Assembly: GCA_030448265.1 (NCBI GenBank)
Contig: JAUJNG010000027.1
Span: 1 to 55,167, forward strand
Origin: Abditibacterium sp.
GTDB lineage: Bacteria > Armatimonadota > Abditibacteriia > Abditibacteriales > Abditibacteriaceae
DNA: 55,167 nt
Reading direction: 5' to 3'
Part shown: positions 8,135 through 16,099 of the stretch, piece by piece
How the letters are laid out: each line of letters opens with the position of its first letter
Position numbering within the stretch: the first letter of the stretch is position 1
The notes under the pieces: generated by a model
Seen by the model: only the letters and a program-made list of their open reading frames with translations
Database searches by the model: none
Told to the model about the DNA's origin: nothing
Program-made: the position numbers and the translations under genes

Positions 8135-8697
8135 CCCCGCAGCAAGCTACGGGGTATTTGAATCGAAGGAGTGTAACTTTTGTTGTCAAGTGTCGAAGAG
8201 CACCAACTGCTGCTGATGCAAGGTCTGGTAAGTGCCTGTGCCCTGTTTTCTCACATAATCCGCGATGGTCTGTGCGTTGCCATGTTGTCCCACCGTCGAG
8301 ATGAAGTAGCCACTCGACCAAAACGCGCCGCCCCACAGCTTCTTCTTGACTTGAGGGCAGCGCGAGAGCACTTCGCGTGCGGTCAAGCTCTTGATTTTTT
8401 GTGCGAGTTGCTGCGGGCTGTAAGTCGGCACGCTCTGCACCAAAAAGTGGACGTGGTCGCGGTCAGTGCCAATCTCGATGAACACGATCTCGTAGCGACA
8501 CGCGATCTCCAGGCACACCTCGCGCAACACCGCGTCCACCTGTTCATCGATCACCACCCGACGATACTTGGTGGGACACACCAGATGATAAAGCAACACC
8601 GACACGTTGTGGCTTTTGTGCCGGAACATCACTTGGCCTTCTGAACTCATACGTCCAGTTTGCCCTCACACTTTCAATCCGCAGCAAGCTGCGGGGT
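8135..8697 (-). mobile_element. IS200-like insertion sequence
   Basis: A single tnpA gene is bracketed by two near-identical hairpins in the same orientation, at 8135-8154 (CCCCGCAGCAAGCTACGGGG) and 8679-8694 (CCGCAGCAAGCTGCGG), each followed by GGTAT or GGGGTAT-like bases. Subterminal hairpins without terminal inverted repeats are the hallmark of IS200/IS605 elements, which move as single strands. The exact cleavage points cannot be fixed from one copy. The element sits between the UDPGP gene and a family A palindrome. Confidence 0.85.
8186..8650 (-). CDS. tnpA: IS200/IS605-family transposase TnpA
   Basis: The 154-residue protein is a Y1 HUH transposase of normal length. The metal-binding HUH motif is DHVHFLV (His66, His68) and the catalytic tyrosine is in IADYVRKQG (Tyr132). 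The N-terminal HNVSVLLYHLVCPTKYRR segment is typical of IS200 TnpA and differs from REP-associated RAYT proteins. No TnpB or OMEGA partner is present. All catalytic residues are intact, so the element may be active. It is transcribed towards the UDPGP gene on the same strand. Confidence 0.95.
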   Translation of the reverse strand: MSSEGQVMFRHKSHNVSVLLYHLVCPTKYRRVVIDEQVDAVLREVCLEIACRYEIVFIEIGTDRDHVHFLVQSVPTYSPQQLAQKIKSLTAREVLSRCPQVKKKLWGGAFWSSGYFISTVGQHGNAQTIADYVRKQGTGTYQTLHQQQLVLFDT

Positions 8698-8718
8698 ATC
8701 TAACCCAAGAGAATGAAA

Positions 8719-8783
8719 AGGCGGGGCTTGCGCCCTCTTCCAATCCAGACTCATCCGATTGGAAGAGGGCGCAAGCCCCGCCT
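8719..8783. repeat. Palindromic repeat family A, copy 2
   Basis: Arms 8719-8745 and 8757-8783 (27 bases, perfect) carry the core AGGCGGGGCTTGCGCCCTC and TTCCAATC, with an 11-base loop. The copy lies only about 22 bases outside the right hairpin of the IS200 element and 15 bases from the end of the LCP gene. Confidence 0.92.
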
Positions 8784-8798
8784 CGTTAAATTGAGCAA

Positions 8799-9962
8799 TT
8801 ACTGCAACCCTGGCGCGACAAATTTGGCATCGCGCGTCGTGGCGGCGTCTTTTTCGGCCAGTCCCGCTTCGCGCAGAATCGAAAGCGCCGCCGGATTGTC
8901 GTTGTTGCGATGCCCGATGTCGTCGCGCGCGGTTTCGGGCGACAACACCAGAAACTTTTGCGGGTCGAAACTGGTGCCGAAAATCTCGGTGAACAACTTG
9001 ATGTTTTCCGGCTTGTTGAGAACGATGTCGTTGCCCTTGTAAATGCCGTAGGGCGTGAGCGGCGTGATTTTCGACGGATCGCCCAGACCGCGCACGAATT
9101 TCGCTGCCGAAACCAACTCTTCGTTGCTCATCGAGGTGTCGAAAAGCGACTGCAATTCGGTGACAAGCCCTGGCAATTGCATCGGGCCGACGTTCATCAT
9201 TTTCTTGGCGAGCACGCGCATCACCTGCTGCTGGCGCCGCACCCGTCCTGGGTCGTTTTCGTCGTCGTCACGAAAACGCACATAGCCCTGCGCCTGTTCG
9301 CCGTTGAGACGCTGCATACCTGGTTCCAGATCGACCTTCCAGCCACCCCATTTGTCCTCATCTTTCATCCGCGTGCGCTTGTTGCCTTTTTTGGCGCCTT
9401 CGACATTGATTTCGATGCCGCCGACGCGGTCGATGAGCTTGGTGAAACCGTCCAGCTTGACTTTGGCCACGCGGTCGATGCGAATGCCGAACTCGTCGCC
9501 CAGCACCTTGACCAGCAGCTCTTCGCCGCGCTCTTCGGAATAAATCGAATTGAGTTTGAGCCAGCCGCGCGGGTTTCTGGGATGCTGCACGCCTTCGAAA
9601 TCGAGGTATTGCACCCTGGTGTCGCGCGGCAGCGAAATCATCCGCATCGTGCCCGCCTCTTTATCGAGCGAAACGATGATCATGGTGTCGCTGCGCGGGC
9701 GCGTGTCGGTGTCCTCGACCTGATAAGACCGCATTTTCCCCATCGTCGGGTCGAAAACTTTGCCCACTTTCCAGTTACGATCCTGGCCAATCAGCAGAAT
9801 GTTGACGTGGTTGTGGCCCACGTTCTGGAACAACAAATCGGGGTTTCTCTGCGCTTCGATAACGGCAGGCCCAAAACCCCTGATGAGCTCGGTCACGTCG
9901 CGGCCCTGGGGCGTGAAACCGGCGAAACCCAATCCCGCACCCAGGACAACGAGCGAGACCAT
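8799..9962 (-). CDS. LCP-family cell-wall glycopolymer ligase
   Basis: This 387-residue protein belongs to the LytR-CpsA-Psr family, which transfers glycopolymers from a lipid carrier to peptidoglycan outside the membrane. It begins with a membrane anchor (about 1-17), followed by the domain start VNILLIGQDRN (about 53-63), the arginine-rich PRSDTMIIVSLD and SLPRDTRVQ segments, and the HFDGF-like KLDGFTKLIDRVGGI block. ATG 9962 has only GGAAAGG upstream. In the adjacent frame, one extra A at the A6 run (9986-9991) would add a lysine-rich start from TTG 10003 (NKKKKSRFWKGFG), which is typical of LCP proteins. A one-base error at the N-terminus is therefore possible. Confidence 0.92.
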   Translation of the reverse strand: MVSLVVLGAGLGFAGFTPQGRDVTELIRGFGPAVIEAQRNPDLLFQNVGHNHVNILLIGQDRNWKVGKVFDPTMGKMRSYQVEDTDTRPRSDTMIIVSLDKEAGTMRMISLPRDTRVQYLDFEGVQHPRNPRGWLKLNSIYSEERGEELLVKVLGDEFGIRIDRVAKVKLDGFTKLIDRVGGIEINVEGAKKGNKRTRMKDEDKWGGWKVDLEPGMQRLNGEQAQGYVRFRDDDENDPGRVRRQQQVMRVLAKKMMNVGPMQLPGLVTELQSLFDTSMSNEELVSAAKFVRGLGDPSKITPLTPYGIYKGNDIVLNKPENIKLFTEIFGTSFDPQKFLVLSPETARDDIGHRNNDNPAALSILREAGLAEKDAATTRDAKFVAPGLQ

Positions 9963-10132
9963 ACCGAAACCTTTCCAGAAGCGGCTTTTTTCTTCTTATT
10001 CAATTGTTTTCCAAAGATGTCTTGTTCGCGGACAGATGCTTGTGCCAAAGGTGCCTCCAACTGCAAGCGCCCAGTTTAACGGGAAAGCGGTGTTTTTTCT
10101 AAACCAACACAATTCTTGTTATGAATATGTTG

Positions 10133-11601
10133 TCAAACCGCGCCCGAACGCCGGTTTTTGAGGGCGTGTTCATACACCGTGACATATTGGCGCGCCGCGT
10201 CGCTCCACAAAAACTCCTGCGCCATCGCGTGACGGCGCAGCATTGCGATGTGATGGGGCCGGTCGAACCACGTCGAAACCGCCCAGCCGATGCAATAATA
10301 GAGCGCCGCCGCGTCGGGATTCCAAAACTTGAAACCCGTTCCCGCGCCGGTATTTTGATCGTAATTATGCACCGTGTCATCGAGTCCGCCCGTCGCTCGC
10401 ACGATGGGAAGGGTGCCGTAGCGCATCGAATAACTCTGGTTGAGGCCGCACGGTTCGTAAATCGAAGGCATGAGGAAAAAATCGCTGCCCGCTTCGACCA
10501 GATGCGACATTTCGACCGAAAAACCGATGTAACTGCCCACTTTTTCCAGGATAGCGGCGCGTCAAATCGTGAAAAAACTGCTCGGTCGCGCGGTCACCGG
10601 TGCCCAGAACCACGAGCTGCATCGCCATATTGTCGAGCGCATCGGGCAGGGCGCTTTGCAGTAAATCGAAACCTTTTTGACTCGCGAAGCGCGAAACGAT
10701 GCCGAAAATTGGCACCTTGGGGTTGAAATCGAGGCCGAAGCGTTCCTGAAGCGCGGCTTTGCAGAGCGCTTTGCCGCTCAAATCAGTGGCGGAGTAAGTT
10801 GCGGGCAGGAATTTATCGGTTTCGGGGTTCCAATCTTCGTAATCGACGCCGTTTAAAATGCCGGTCAAATCGCCGCGCCGGTTGTTGAGGTAGGGCGCCA
10901 GCCCCATGCCGCCGACCGGATCGAGCAGTTCGTGCGCGTGCGTGGGCGAAACCGTCGTGAGCGCGTCGGCGAAGTGAATGCCCGCTTTGAGCAGGTTGAT
11001 TTTGCCGTTGTCCTCGAAAATATCGGGCACGAAAAACCCCGTCCCCAGACCCATATATTGCAGCGCCGAGGGATGAAAGGTGCCCGCGTAACCGATGTTG
11101 TGAATGGTGAGAACGCTCGCCGTTTCGGAAAGCGGCGACATGACCCGATCCCAGGTCTTGAGAAACACCGCGCCCAGCGCCGATGACCAGTCGTGCAGGT
11201 GCGCCACGTCGGGAATCCAGTCGCAGTCTTTGCACCATTGCAGCGCGGCTTTAGGCAACAGCGCGAAGCGAAACGCGTTGTCGGAAAACTCTTCGGGGTC
11301 GCCGTAAACGCCGTTTCGAGCGTAAAAACGGTCGAACTCGATGCCGAACACCGGCACGCCGTCCAATTCCGGTTTGGTAAATGCCGACCCAGTTTTCCTC
11401 GCCGTCTCCCATGTGGACGCAGCACGACGCGACGAATTGAAAACCGAATTTGTCGCGGTCGATGGAATTGTAAAGCGGCAGGAAAATGCGCGCGTCGTGG
11501 CCCAGACGCGAGAGGGCTTTGGGCAGAGCGCCCACGACATCGCCCAGTCCGCCGGTTTTGACGAAGGGGGCGCATTCGGCGGCGATAAAAGCGATTTTCA
11601 T
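10133..11601 (-). pseudogene. glgA: Glycogen synthase GlgA, two frameshifts
   Basis: Three overlapping frames together encode a complete GT5 glycogen/starch synthase, which elongates alpha-1,4-glucan from ADP-glucose. The N-terminus has the sugar-nucleotide motif KTGGLGDV, the middle has DVAHLHDW and the C-terminal part has PSIYEPCGLNQ. The first break is near 11379-11381 (a TTT run in gene sense) and the second at 10541-10545 (an A5 run). Removing one base at each restores 488 residues, the normal GlgA length. The codons are otherwise intact, so sequencing error is more likely than decay. The start is ATG 11601. It is divergent from the GH13 gene across a large palindrome. Confidence 0.88.
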
Positions 11602-11629
11602 GGAATTGGAGCGGCGATGGAATTTTAAC

Positions 11630-11735
11630 CAGCGACTAAAGTCGCCGCAAAGGAAGGCGAAGTCCGCCTGCGCGGACTGAGGCATTAACCCGCGAAGGCG
11701 GGTTTCGCTTGCCTTTGCGGCGACTTTAGTCGCTG
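11630..11735. repeat. Palindrome between divergent glgA and GH13 genes
   Basis: Arms 11630-11660 and 11705-11735 are 31-base reverse complements with few mismatches, containing CGACTAAAGTCG-type sequence, and two smaller hairpins lie inside. It fills nearly all of the 150-base divergent control region, so the promoters of both genes must lie within or against it. A related motif (CGACTAAAGTCGGCGC) forms the palindrome at 52815-52960. Confidence 0.88.
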
Positions 11736-11751
11736 CGACTAAACTGCGACT

Positions 11752-14700
11752 ATGGTTTCCCCCTCCGCCGCCTTTCCGCTTGCGCGCGCCGCGCGCGACC
11801 AGCACGATTTTCAGGCGCCCAGCTTCGCCGATTTCGATTTGGCGCGCCATTTGTCGGTTCGCCTTAACGCCACGCGCGATTTACAAAACCATCCCGAACG
11901 CGCCGTCAAAGCCGGAACTCTGGCCGCCGCCGCGCTCCTCAACGAGATTTTCGCCCACGTCGTCGCGCTTTACGTTGAAGAAGTCGAACGCGCCGCGCTT
12001 GAAAACGCGCCATCGTTCATCGAAGCCCTCGAAGGCCCCGTCGAAACTCAGACGCTTCTGGAACGCGTGGCGCGCGAGTTCGGGCCGCCCCAGCCGCTCC
12101 CCGACAACCCGCAAACCCTCGAACATCTGTTGCGCCTTCATCTGGCCAATCGCAATCGCGCGCTCGATACCTTTTCCGAATTGTTCGACGACGCGCCGCT
12201 CCAACCCACCGTTTACGCCGAGGCGATGGGCGATTTGCGTTCTTATTTCGACACTCTGCCGCCCTTTGGCCCCGACGAGCAAAACCTCTTCGATTTTCTG
12301 CTTTCGCCGTTGCAAAACCATCCCGATTCAGTTGAAGATCAACTGCGCTTTATTCTGGGGAAGTGGGAAAAGCTGGTCGAGCCGTTCTACGCGCGCATTT
12401 TGACGCATCTCGATCTCATCCGCGAAGAGAACAAACCCTCGTTTTTCGGCCCTGGCCCTTCTCGCGTTCTCGATTTTCGCTCCGGCGGCGGCAGCGTCGG
12501 TATGGAAGAATACGAAGCCTTCACGCCCGACAAAGAGTGGATGCCCAGCGTGGTTCTCATCGCCAAGCAAACCTATGTCTGGCTCGACCAACTGAGCAAA
12601 AAATACGGCCATCACATCTTTCGCCTCGACCAGATTCCCGATGAAGAGTTGGACGAACTGGCATCGTATGGCATCACCGGATTGTGGCTGATTGGCCTGT
12701 GCCAGCGTTCCAAAGCGAGCCAGAAAATCAAGCACATCACCGGCAACCCCGACGCTCTGGCCAGTGCCTATTCGCTCTATTCCTACGACATCGCCTGGGA
12801 AATCGGCGGCGCGCAGGCGCTCGAAAACCTCAAAAGCCGCGCCGGTGCGCGCGGCATTCGCATGGCGTCGGATATGGTGCCCAACCACATGGCGATTGAT
12901 TCGCAGTGGGTCATCGAGCATCCCGACTGGTTCCTGAGTCTGCCGCACCAGCCGTTTCCGCACGGCAGCTTCAACGGGCCGGATTTGAGCGACGATTCGC
13001 GCGTCGGCATCTTTCTGGAAAACGGCTACTATTCCAAAACCGACGCCTCGGTCGTGTTTCGCCGCCACGACCGCTTGAGCGGCGAAGACCGTTTCATCTA
13101 TCACGGCAACGACGGCACGTCGATTCCCTGGAACGACACCGCGCAGCTCGATTACCTCAAGCCCGAAGTGCGCGAAGCGGTGATGCAGACCATTTTAGGT
13201 GTCGCGCGGCAGTTCCCCATCATCCGTTTCGATGCGGCGATGACGCTCGCCAAACGCCACATTCACCGTTTGTGGTTTCCCGCGCCTGGCGAGGGCGGCG
13301 ATATTCCCTCGCGCGCCGGACGCGGCGTGAGTGCCGAGGAATTCGATGCGCTCATGCCCAACGAATTCTGGCGCGAAGTGGTGGCGCGCGTCGGCGAGGA
13401 AGTGCCCGACACGCTGCTTTTGGCCGAAGCGTTCTGGATGATGGAAGGTTTTTTCGTGCGGACTTTGGGAATGCATCGCGTTTACAATTCGGCCTTCATG
13501 AATATGCTGCGCGACGAAAAAAACGCCGAATATCGCCAGACCCTCAAAAACACGCTCGAATTCGACGCCGAAATTCTGGGCCGTTTCGTCAACTTCATGA
13601 ACAACCCCGACGAAGAAACCGCCGCGCAGCAGTTCGGCAAAGGCGACAAGTATTTCGGGGTTTGCACCCTCTTAGCGACCCTGCCAGGTCTGCCGATGCT
13701 GGGACACGGCCAAATTGAAGGCTACGAAGAAAAATACGGCATGGAATATCCGCGCGCCTACTGGAATGAAACCCCAGACGCCGGTTTCATCGCGCATCAC
13801 AAGCGCGCCATTTTCCCTTTGCTGCACCGGCGCCATCTCTTTGCCGGAAGCCAGAATTTCACGCTCTACGACTTCTGGAACGGCGAAGGCTATGTCAACG
13901 AAGATGTGTTCGCTTATTCCAATCGCGCCGGAAACGAGCGCGCTTTAGTGGTGTTCAACAACAGCCCTCGCGCGGTGAGCGGGTGGATTAAAACCTCGGT
14001 CGGCTTCGCGCAAAAAAGCGGCGACGGGGCTAAAACGATGGCGCAGCGCGAACTGGGCGCGGCGCTGGGCATTGCCGGCGGCGCGAAAAATTGGACGATT
14101 TTTCGCGAAAACACGCTCGATGTGGAATTTCTGCGGCCCGCGCCAGAATTGGTGGAAAAGGGTTTGTTCGTGGAGTTAGGGCCGTATGGCCATCAGGTTT
14201 TCCTCGACTGGCGCGAAGTAAGCGACGAAAGCGGGCTTTACGCGCGCCTCGCCGAAATGCTGAACGGGCAGGGCGTGCCCCGTGTCGAGCGGGCGCTCAA
14301 GGAAATGCTGCTGGCGCCGATTCACGCGCCCTTTCGCGCGGTTTGCGACGCGGGGTTGTGGGCGCGGTTGTTGGGCGTGGAAAGTGAAAAAGCGGGGCTG
14401 GCGCTCTCTTCCAATCCTTCAACCGTTGCAACCGATGGAAAATTGGAAGACAAAGCGGGACTTACGTCCTCTTCCAATTGGGCGTTGGCTTCAGCAGTTG
14501 AAGGATTGGAAGAGGGCGCAAGCCCCGCCCTCGAAACCCCGCCGCTCGATGAATTCGAGGCGCGTTTCACCAGATTCCTCCGCGCCGCGAAACGATTTTT
14601 GAAGGTTGAAGCCGACGAAACCGTTATCGTGCGCCAAACGCGGCACAACGTCGAAATCGCGCTCGAATCGGGCCTTGAAACGCCCGAACGGGCGCTGCTT

Positions 14701-15156
14701 CTGGCCTATGCGACGATGGGTGAAATCGGCGCGCTGTCGGACGAAGCGGGCGCGCGCGAGCAAAGCGCGCGCTGGCTCGATGAGTGGCTGCTGGGCGAAA
14801 TGCTCGGCGAAACTTTAGCCGCTTTTGGAAGCGACGAAAGGGCCGCCGAGGCGCTGAAAATCTGGCTGCTCCACCTCAAAACGGCGCCCAGCCCGACACC
14901 TTTCGCGTTTTTGACGCAAATTCTGGCCGACGACGACGCGCGGCGGATTCTGGGCGTCAACACCTTCGAGCGCGTGATTTATTTTCGCGGCGAAGGCTGG
15001 GACGCGTTGCGCGCGATGCTCGAACTGGGCGCGGCGTTTGAGGATGTCGAACTGCCGCTCGAAATTTTGGACGAAGCGGCTCGTGCGAGCGAATTTCGCG
15101 TCGTGAAGTGGATGGAAAACAGTCGTCAAACGGTCAAGGCCGTTTCAACATCATGA
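11752..15156 (+). CDS. Large GH13-family alpha-glucan enzyme
   Basis: The 1134-residue protein has a central GH13 (alpha-amylase) barrel at about 290-720. Recognisable motifs are DMVPNH (about 374-379), IIRFDAAM with the nucleophile Asp (about 487-494), LLLAEAFW with the acid/base Glu (about 555-562), and NNPDE with the transition-state Asp (about 617-621). The N-terminal 290 residues are helical and the C-terminal 400 are a poorly conserved helical extension. There is no signal peptide, so it probably acts on cytoplasmic glycogen or maltodextrin, in keeping with the divergent glgA. Residues about 880-926 are encoded by an inserted family A palindrome that stays in frame. Its stop overlaps the next gene's start (ATGA). 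The exact linkage specificity is unknown. Confidence 0.88.
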   Translation: MVSPSAAFPLARAARDQHDFQAPSFADFDLARHLSVRLNATRDLQNHPERAVKAGTLAAAALLNEIFAHVVALYVEEVERAALENAPSFIEALEGPVETQTLLERVAREFGPPQPLPDNPQTLEHLLRLHLANRNRALDTFSELFDDAPLQPTVYAEAMGDLRSYFDTLPPFGPDEQNLFDFLLSPLQNHPDSVEDQLRFILGKWEKLVEPFYARILTHLDLIREENKPSFFGPGPSRVLDFRSGGGSVGMEEYEAFTPDKEWMPSVVLIAKQTYVWLDQLSKKYGHHIFRLDQIPDEELDELASYGITGLWLIGLCQRSKASQKIKHITGNPDALASAYSLYSYDIAWEIGGAQALENLKSRAGARGIRMASDMVPNHMAIDSQWVIEHPDWFLSLPHQPFPHGSFNGPDLSDDSRVGIFLENGYYSKTDASVVFRRHDRLSGEDRFIYHGNDGTSIPWNDTAQLDYLKPEVREAVMQTILGVARQFPIIRFDAAMTLAKRHIHRLWFPAPGEGGDIPSRAGRGVSAEEFDALMPNEFWREVVARVGEEVPDTLLLAEAFWMMEGFFVRTLGMHRVYNSAFMNMLRDEKNAEYRQTLKNTLEFDAEILGRFVNFMNNPDEETAAQQFGKGDKYFGVCTLLATLPGLPMLGHGQIEGYEEKYGMEYPRAYWNETPDAGFIAHHKRAIFPLLHRRHLFAGSQNFTLYDFWNGEGYVNEDVFAYSNRAGNERALVVFNNSPRAVSGWIKTSVGFAQKSGDGAKTMAQRELGAALGIAGGAKNWTIFRENTLDVEFLRPAPELVEKGLFVELGPYGHQVFLDWREVSDESGLYARLAEMLNGQGVPRVERALKEMLLAPIHAPFRAVCDAGLWARLLGVESEKAGLALSSNPSTVATDGKLEDKAGLTSSSNWALASAVEGLEEGASPALETPPLDEFEARFTRFLRAAKRFLKVEADETVIVRQTRHNVEIALESGLETPERALLLAYATMGEIGALSDEAGAREQSARWLDEWLLGEMLGETLAAFGSDERAAEALKIWLLHLKTAPSPTPFAFLTQILADDDARRILGVNTFERVIYFRGEGWDALRAMLELGAAFEDVELPLEILDEAARASEFRVVKWMENSRQTVKAVSTS
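14391..14528. repeat. Palindromic repeat family A, copy 3, inside GH13 CDS
   Basis: Outer arms 14391-14423 and 14497-14528 are 32-33-base reverse complements with a few mismatches and carry the GCGGGGCTGGCGCTC/GAGGGCGCAAGCCCCGC core. Nested inside, 14441-14479 is a partial second unit (AATTGGAAG...CTTCCAATT) resembling copy 5. The insert adds about 46 codons with no stop, between the barrel and the C-terminal helical region of the GH13 protein. Confidence 0.9.
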
Positions 15157-15770
15157 AACCAATCTTTCTCCCCCTCGCGCTGGCCGCGAGCGTTTCGAGC
15201 CTCGCGGCTCAACCCGCCGTCCCCACGCGCGCCGGTGATGTCAATCCGGCCAAAATCGGCACCACGCTGCCCCCAATCGCGCTCGTCGATGTCAAAAACC
15301 AGCCGTTCGACCTCAACGCCGCCATCGCCAAAGCGCCGACGGTGCTGATTTTCTATCGCGGCGGCTGGTGTCCGTTCTGCAACACGCAGCTCGCGGCGCT
15401 GGCCAAAATCGAGCCGCAACTCAAAGCCCTGGGCTATCAGATCATCGCCGTGACGCCCGATTTGCCCTCGGAGCTTTCCAAAACCTTGGGCAAGCAAAAA
15501 CTCTCCTACACGCTGCTTTCCGATTCCAAAATGAGCGCGGCGCGCGCTCTGGGCCTGGCCTTTCGCGTCGATGACGAAACTTTCAAAAAATATCAGGGTT
15601 TCGGCCTCGACCTCGAAAAAAAATCGGGCGAAAAGCATCGTCTTTTGCCGGTTCCGGCGGTTTATCTGGTTGGGAAAGAGGGCCTGCTCAATTTTTCCTA
15701 TGTGAATCCGAATTATGCAGTGCGACTCAATGGCGACGTGCTGCTGGCGGCGGCCAAAGCCTACAAATGA
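15153..15770 (+). CDS. Secreted AhpC/TSA-type thiol peroxidase-like protein
   Basis: The 205-residue protein begins with a signal peptide (MKPIFLPLALAASVSSLAAQ) and continues as a thioredoxin-fold AhpC/TSA domain. The active-site motif GGWCPFC places cysteines at 73 and 76. It therefore has the C-X2-C of redoxin or BCP-like proteins and not a classical two-Cys peroxiredoxin arrangement. It is probably periplasmic and reduces peroxides or disulfides. The start at 15153 overlaps the GH13 stop (ATGA), so the two are translationally coupled. A strong terminator follows 5 bases after the stop. Confidence 0.9.
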   Translation: MKPIFLPLALAASVSSLAAQPAVPTRAGDVNPAKIGTTLPPIALVDVKNQPFDLNAAIAKAPTVLIFYRGGWCPFCNTQLAALAKIEPQLKALGYQIIAVTPDLPSELSKTLGKQKLSYTLLSDSKMSAARALGLAFRVDDETFKKYQGFGLDLEKKSGEKHRLLPVPAVYLVGKEGLLNFSYVNPNYAVRLNGDVLLAAAKAYK

Positions 15771-15775
15771 AAATC

Positions 15776-15808
15776 AAAAAGGACGACATCACCGATGTCG
15801 TCCTTTTT
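15776..15808. terminator. Bidirectional rho-independent terminator
   Basis: Perfect 15-base arms (15776-15790 and 15794-15808) with a 3-base loop are flanked by A5 on the left and T5 on the right. It lies between the peroxidase gene and the minus-strand tRNA-Ala, so it can end both transcripts. Confidence 0.92.
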
Positions 15809-15817
15809 GTTTAGAAA

Positions 15818-15890
15818 TGGAGCTTAGCGGACTCGAACCGCTCGCCTTCGGTATGCAAAACCGACGCTCTCCCAGATGAGCTAAAGCCCC
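15818..15890 (-). tRNA. tRNA-Ala (anticodon TGC)
   Basis: The reverse strand folds into a 73-nt cloverleaf. The acceptor stem GGGGCTT pairs with AAGCTCC (one G-U pair), followed by discriminator A. The D-arm is AGCTC...GAGC, the anticodon stem TCGGT/ACCGA holds loop TTTGCAT (anticodon TGC), and the T-arm contains GGTTCGAGTCC. CCA is not encoded. A good promoter lies upstream and a terminator downstream, so it is a single-gene unit. Confidence 0.96.
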
Positions 15891-15978
15891 GATTTGAGAA
15901 GGGGAGAAAGGGAGTCGAAGTTCAGAGCGCAACTTGCCGCTCCGATTTTTACTCTCTTCTTCGCCAAAACTATGGGAT

Positions 15979-16007
15979 AAAATAGAACATCGCGCGTGTT
16001 CTGTCAA
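15979..16007 (-). promoter_or_regulatory. Sigma-70-type promoter of tRNA-Ala
   Basis: On the minus strand TTGACA (16002-16007) is followed after 17 bases by TATTTT (15979-15984), nearly ideal spacing. It lies about 90 bases upstream of the mature tRNA end, leaving room for a 5' leader. Confidence 0.75.
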
Positions 16008-16099
16008 GCAGCAGCCCCTGGTTCAACCGAGGGAAGCGCACTCGAAGATGACGTGGTCATAACACCACATCACCGCCCATTTTGATAAAAGAAAAGGCT

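Noticed and set aside
8186..8650. RAYT (REP-associated) transposase
   Set aside because: The N-terminal and tyrosine motifs match IS200/IS605 TnpA, and the gene is flanked by its own hairpin ends.
10541..11381. Programmed frameshifting in glgA
   Set aside because: GlgA is not known to use recoding, there are two separate shifts with no slippery heptamer or stop-coupled signal, and restoring normal length needs only one-base corrections.
16046..16075. Riboswitch-like hairpin upstream of the DapB-like gene
   Set aside because: Only a 5-base stem (GTGGT/ACCAC) is present, with no larger conserved aptamer.
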